Origin: Sipunculus nudus
Lineage: Eukaryota > Annelida > Sipuncula > Golfingiida > Sipunculidae
Length of the DNA: 64,000 bases
Reading direction: 5' to 3'
NCBI GenBank assembly: GCA_026874595.1
Contig: CM049320.1
Location: 15,048,488 to 15,112,487 of the forward strand
Position numbers and translations under genes: made by a program. Below are positions 60,576-64,000 of this stretch, piece by piece. Each line of letters begins with the position of its first letter. Positions within the stretch are counted from its first letter, which is position 1. The notes below the pieces were generated by a model. That model made no database searches and was not told the origin of the DNA. It saw only the letters and a program-made list of their open reading frames with translations.

Positions 60576-61670
60576 GTGAGGGGTTGGCGACCCATAAAAC
60601 AAAATTGTAACTGATGGGAGACAAAAATGAGAATCAGTCCCAAGTGCACAAAAAATGAAAATTTATCCGCCGAATGCCGTGTAACAGTCGCGCAACATGC
60701 ATGCCAAATTCAAGCGATCTTTGGCAAAAAATTTGTGAGGCATTCTTAAGTACATGTAGTAATTCCGTGTGTTTCACGTGAAAGAAGTTGCCAAAACGCG
60801 TATTTTCTTACACTTATTTTCTCCAACTATACGCCAACAGTCGCAGCCCAGTAAGACACACACAGCATTCTCCCAGGGGGCCCTTTAACGTAATCAAACA
60901 TGTCAAATAATAGACTTCAGATGATTACAATTCAGCTTGACATCGGTTAGGGAATTCGAGGATTCAGTAAATTCAGTTTGGGGTTAGTTTACGCCCACTT
61001 AGACATGTTTTATTACCACGCCAATGTTAATTTCCCAAAACTGTATAAGTCAAGGTTAGGTGGCACAATTCAGTGCAGTGCCCGGCAACGTTTGTAGATT
61101 TACGGGCGACAGGTCAGTGTGAGAACGCATGATGCAATCCTCGAAACTGCTTCTGGAGAATTATTAAAACAGAATGTGACTCACTGTAGGCATACTGTCA
61201 GCCCAAAAAAGGGTACATTTTTTAATTAAATACATATTGCCTCAGCAATGTATTAGTCCTGTCGTTAAATTTATTTTTGCAAACGTACATTTTGATTTCG
61301 GAAAATTTTCAAATAATATATGCAAAATAAAAGAAAATTTTAAAACAGACAAATCCTACCTCTACACATGGAACTACTGCTAAAAAGTAGGCCTTTTTAT
61401 TTGTCAAGATCCATATTATTTCAACTTTGCATTAACTTTGACACCTTTTTAATATATATTTGAACATAATGCAATCATATCGAAAACTTGTTCCCAAATA
61501 CCGAATTAAATATTCTGTATCCGATACAATCAGTGTTCATACAGAGTCAGATAAAGTGTATTTAGTACCATATTCTGTATTCGATACAGTTCTCGTCATA
61601 ACGCATGTGTACAAAAATATTTCCCCTTTTGCATGAATTCCTGACTATTTGACACGCATACTTTTAATGC
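60576..61670. other. unannotated stretch with a 60-bp spaced duplication
   Basis: TATTCTGTATCCGATACA at 61511 recurs as TATTCTGTATTCGATACA at about 61571, followed each time by a similar TCATxxxx stretch, giving a 60-bp period. TATTCTGTAT also recurs near 61709. No gene is recognised. Confidence 0.5.
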
Positions 61671-61833
61671 GTGTTCACACTGCGTTGGTGGGAATACTTT
61701 ATTATTAAATTCTGTATAGAATGTGGTTTCCTCACTGGATTCAGGCGTAGGGTGACCAGAACGTGGATTTGGAGGCAATAATTGAAACGGTATAAGATAC
61801 CGTATTTAGTGAATAAGCGCTTAGTGTGAACAC
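61671..61833. mobile_element. 163-bp MITE-like element with GTGTTCACACT tips
   Basis: GTGTTCACACTGCG at 61671 faces AGTGTGAACAC ending at 61833. The 10-11-bp arms are perfect and weak similarity continues inward (TGCG versus AAGCG). No coding sequence and no clear target duplication. Confidence 0.5.
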
Positions 61834-61900
61834 GGCTATACAGGTGGTTATGGAAATTATGTTATTTACATTAAAAAAGCATACTGATTTTTTGTCTTGT

Positions 61901-62262
61901 TAGAGGTTACCGCCTCGATTTTTTAATGCTAGCTTAATTAATTTTACATTCCATTCCGGTTTCGGACTTGAAACGGCAGTAACACACGCTTCCTCTCCTT
62001 TTTATGTGGTGTTAATCAGGCCTGATGACGACTGCAGCCCCGGGCCCTTAGTGTGTAATCGTTTCTATCACTGGTAACCCTCAAAAGGCGCACTCGTTTG
62101 TGAGTGAATCAAGACCGTTAGGCACAACCTTCCAATTAGGACCGCAGAGCGCACACCCTGAATGGAAGCCGACCGTGAAAAATCTCTCCGCCTCTAAAGA
62201 GAGTCGGACTCACGATGTCCCGGCTTTGAGGCCTGTGCTCTATCCCTAAGCCATAGAAGCCG
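61901..62262 (-). mobile_element. tRNA-derived SINE, full length (copy 4)
   Basis: On the minus strand it starts CCGGCTTCTATGGCTTAGGG (box A TATGGCTTAGGGAT), with box B region GTGAGTCCGACTCTC. It then follows the family order: CAGGGTGTGCGCTCTGC, a CCTAACGGTC block, CACAAACGAGTGCGCC, GTCCGAAACCGGAATGGA and GAGGCGGTAACCTC. The ACGCCAGGATA block is absent or replaced. The ORF at 62136-62333 reads through it. Confidence 0.8.
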
Positions 62263-64000
62263 GTTAGCACACTGATGAGGGCGTTGGACCTCGGATCTGA
62301 AGTTCCACGATTTGGACCCCGTGGCCCCAACATGATTCAAAGGTTAATGTGTCAAATCTTAATTAACATCAGAGATTAGCTCTAAAGTCATAAGGATATG
62401 CTGTGACCTCTGGATGGTTACTAGCCCTGCTCATATAAAATCTAAATAATAACATTGTACATTTCTCTTACCCTCATTCAAGAAACAGCGGCAACAACGT
62501 GGACTTATCTTAAGAATTTTTTTTAATGTTCTTGTGTCTTATTAAATTATGATACACGGAATAGATATCCCTTTTAAACATGAGAGAAGAGTGAAGAGAA
62601 TAAATTAATTTGAGAAATTGCCGGGTAGTTTGATATTAGACCATTTAAAAGTAGTTTCATTATTTACTAGATGCTTTATATCGTGAACCATTTAAATATT
62701 AAATTTAAAAAAAATGATTTGAAAATGAATGTAAATCTCTTAATACATACACCAACAGAAAGAACACGACACTAGGATCAAATTATATATACTTTAATGA
62801 TCTAATATTATTTTTAGATAACTTTAGCGTTGATTTTTCATAAACCAGGATGCCTTTTTCACAGACAACTAAAAACCTGCATCCCAATGCGTACATGTCT
62901 CCGCCATAAAGAGGTTACTATTGTGAGGCCGATAACCGGTGTGCGCACCCACCCACCACAGAACTAACAGTTCACGTTTCAATAACGTTCGTAGAACACA
63001 CCGGACACCGTCTGTCGGAGGTGCTATGCGCTCGGCTGTGACTGTTAACTGATGGCCGGGCTGCACGGATGGGGCTAGACTATGTTTGCATTCACTATTT
63101 TGCCAAAAAAACTTCAGGTTCATTTGTTCATAATTTACCGTACATTTGTGAATATTCCTTGGTGATGCTTCAGAATTCGAAGAAGATGCTGGGTGCACAC
63201 CGCAGTCCAGCCGATTTTTCCTAGCCCGATTCCCAAATTGCCCTGAACATTTCTTGAGATTCTGTTCAAGACTGCGCGAGTTATGTTGCGAACAAACATA
63301 CACGCACATTAACACACACATGCACGCACAAACACACGGATTGGAAATAACGCATAATCTCCTGGAGGAGACGAATAAACAGATGTACATATATGAACTG
63401 CCACCATCTTTAACCTCAGTTCTCTTGCGTTGGTTGCGGTAATGTAATTAATCGAACATTGTATCTAGCAGGGCTATGGCCATGCAGCACTAAGCATGTC
63501 ATGTGACCGGACGCCAGAGATTACGTTAATCGTACCAAGGACGTCTTGTCCGCCGCTGTCGAGGTGATGCTAGCCCTCGCCGACGCCAGATAAAGCTATT
63601 TATTAACCTTGAGAGATGGCAAACAAGTATTCCCCCAGCATGAAGGAACTAATTGAGACGTAAATCTTGAAGAAGCATTATTGATGTATATCATTATATC
63701 AAGCCTGACATGAGACCAATAAGAAAACGGTTTATAACTATAAATATACAGCAAGACATTTGTACAAGGTTTACATTGAACATATGTTATTGTTATATTA
63801 AATTTCTAAACGTATGCCTATTTGTAAAATTTCTGTTGGTGTTAGATTAATTATTTGTCATGGGGAAATGGATATATACCAATACACGTAAATGTCAGGT
63901 GATCGGGATTATTCAATATCAACCCTTTAATTTTTAAAATGATTGCGCGTATTACAATGTATAATACACTCAATAGAAATACAGAAAATAAATGAATGAC
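62263..64000. other. unannotated end of window; one 173-codon ORF
   Basis: The minus-strand ORF at 62869-63390 is among the two longest in the window. It begins in a CA-rich tract (63290-63345, giving a Cys/Val/Met-rich start) and has no recognisable domain or transmembrane pattern. The stretch from 63450 onward has no ORF above 60 codons. I see no splice-site pattern worth reporting. Confidence 0.35.

Noticed and set aside
60245-60649. a 134-codon LINE ORF beginning at 60649
   Set aside because: The 15-bp target duplication at 60561-60575 shows that the LINE starts at 60560. The first 30 codons are flanking DNA and the apparent start is a GTG.
62869-63390. 173-codon minus-strand ORF as a gene
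   Set aside because: Its start lies in a CA-rich tract and no domain or splice context supports it. It is kept only as a note in the end-of-window entry.

Overview
The window is eukaryotic, non-coding and repeat-dominated. It is AT-rich. It has no long ORF with a recognisable conserved protein, no bacterial-type operon, no rRNA and no intact tRNA gene. It does hold many (AT)n microsatellites, poly-G/poly-C runs, tRNA-derived SINEs, a 5'-truncated LINE, many short non-autonomous DNA transposons (MITEs) and satellite arrays. The repertoire suggests a marine invertebrate, most likely a lophotrochozoan such as a bivalve mollusc: repeats ending in GACGGACAGACGG-like runs, minisatellites built on CTCGTGGCCACGCGATA, pogo-like MITEs, and a SINE with a GTCCGAAACCGGAATGGA tail. 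The species assignment is inference. The window is an intergenic desert or the inside of very long introns.

Layout. 1-6.5 kb: SINE copies (55-222, 3705-4137), a 150-bp MITE (2071-2220) and a single pogo-like terminal repeat (1595). 6.6-12.1 kb: a dense mobile-element cluster. It holds a 587-bp CG-palindrome MITE with TA target duplication, a 2.1-kb element whose arms are inverted minisatellite arrays (with a second element nested inside), and a 564-bp MITE whose first 95 bp recur 1.66 kb upstream, flanking an inserted segment. 12-17 kb: mostly featureless. 17-19.3 kb: a dispersed repeat and a dimeric ~277-bp satellite. 20-26.6 kb: long (AT)n tracts, the second copy of the dispersed repeat, a CCAAT/GC-box cluster, a GC-rich stretch and a 456-bp MITE. 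26.6-44.7 kb: sparse, with a mollusc-type repeat, a small hairpin MITE and one possible Ig-domain exon. 44.7-49.5 kb: a 902-bp pogo/Tigger-like MITE with TA duplications, a TATA/CCAAT promoter-like site, and a GGACAATTACCCC inverted-repeat element interrupted by a SINE. 49.5-56.3 kb: quiet. 56.3-62.3 kb: trinucleotide and 31-bp minisatellites, a second tRNA-derived SINE family, and a LINE 3' fragment with a 15-bp target duplication, followed by a MITE and another SINE. 62.3-64 kb: nothing recognised.

The only sequence I can assign to a known protein family is the zinc-knuckle C-terminus of a non-LTR retrotransposon ORF2 (59936-60559, minus), which carries one in-frame stop. Almost all other ORFs of 60-180 codons look like chance ORFs, many running through microsatellites or MITEs.
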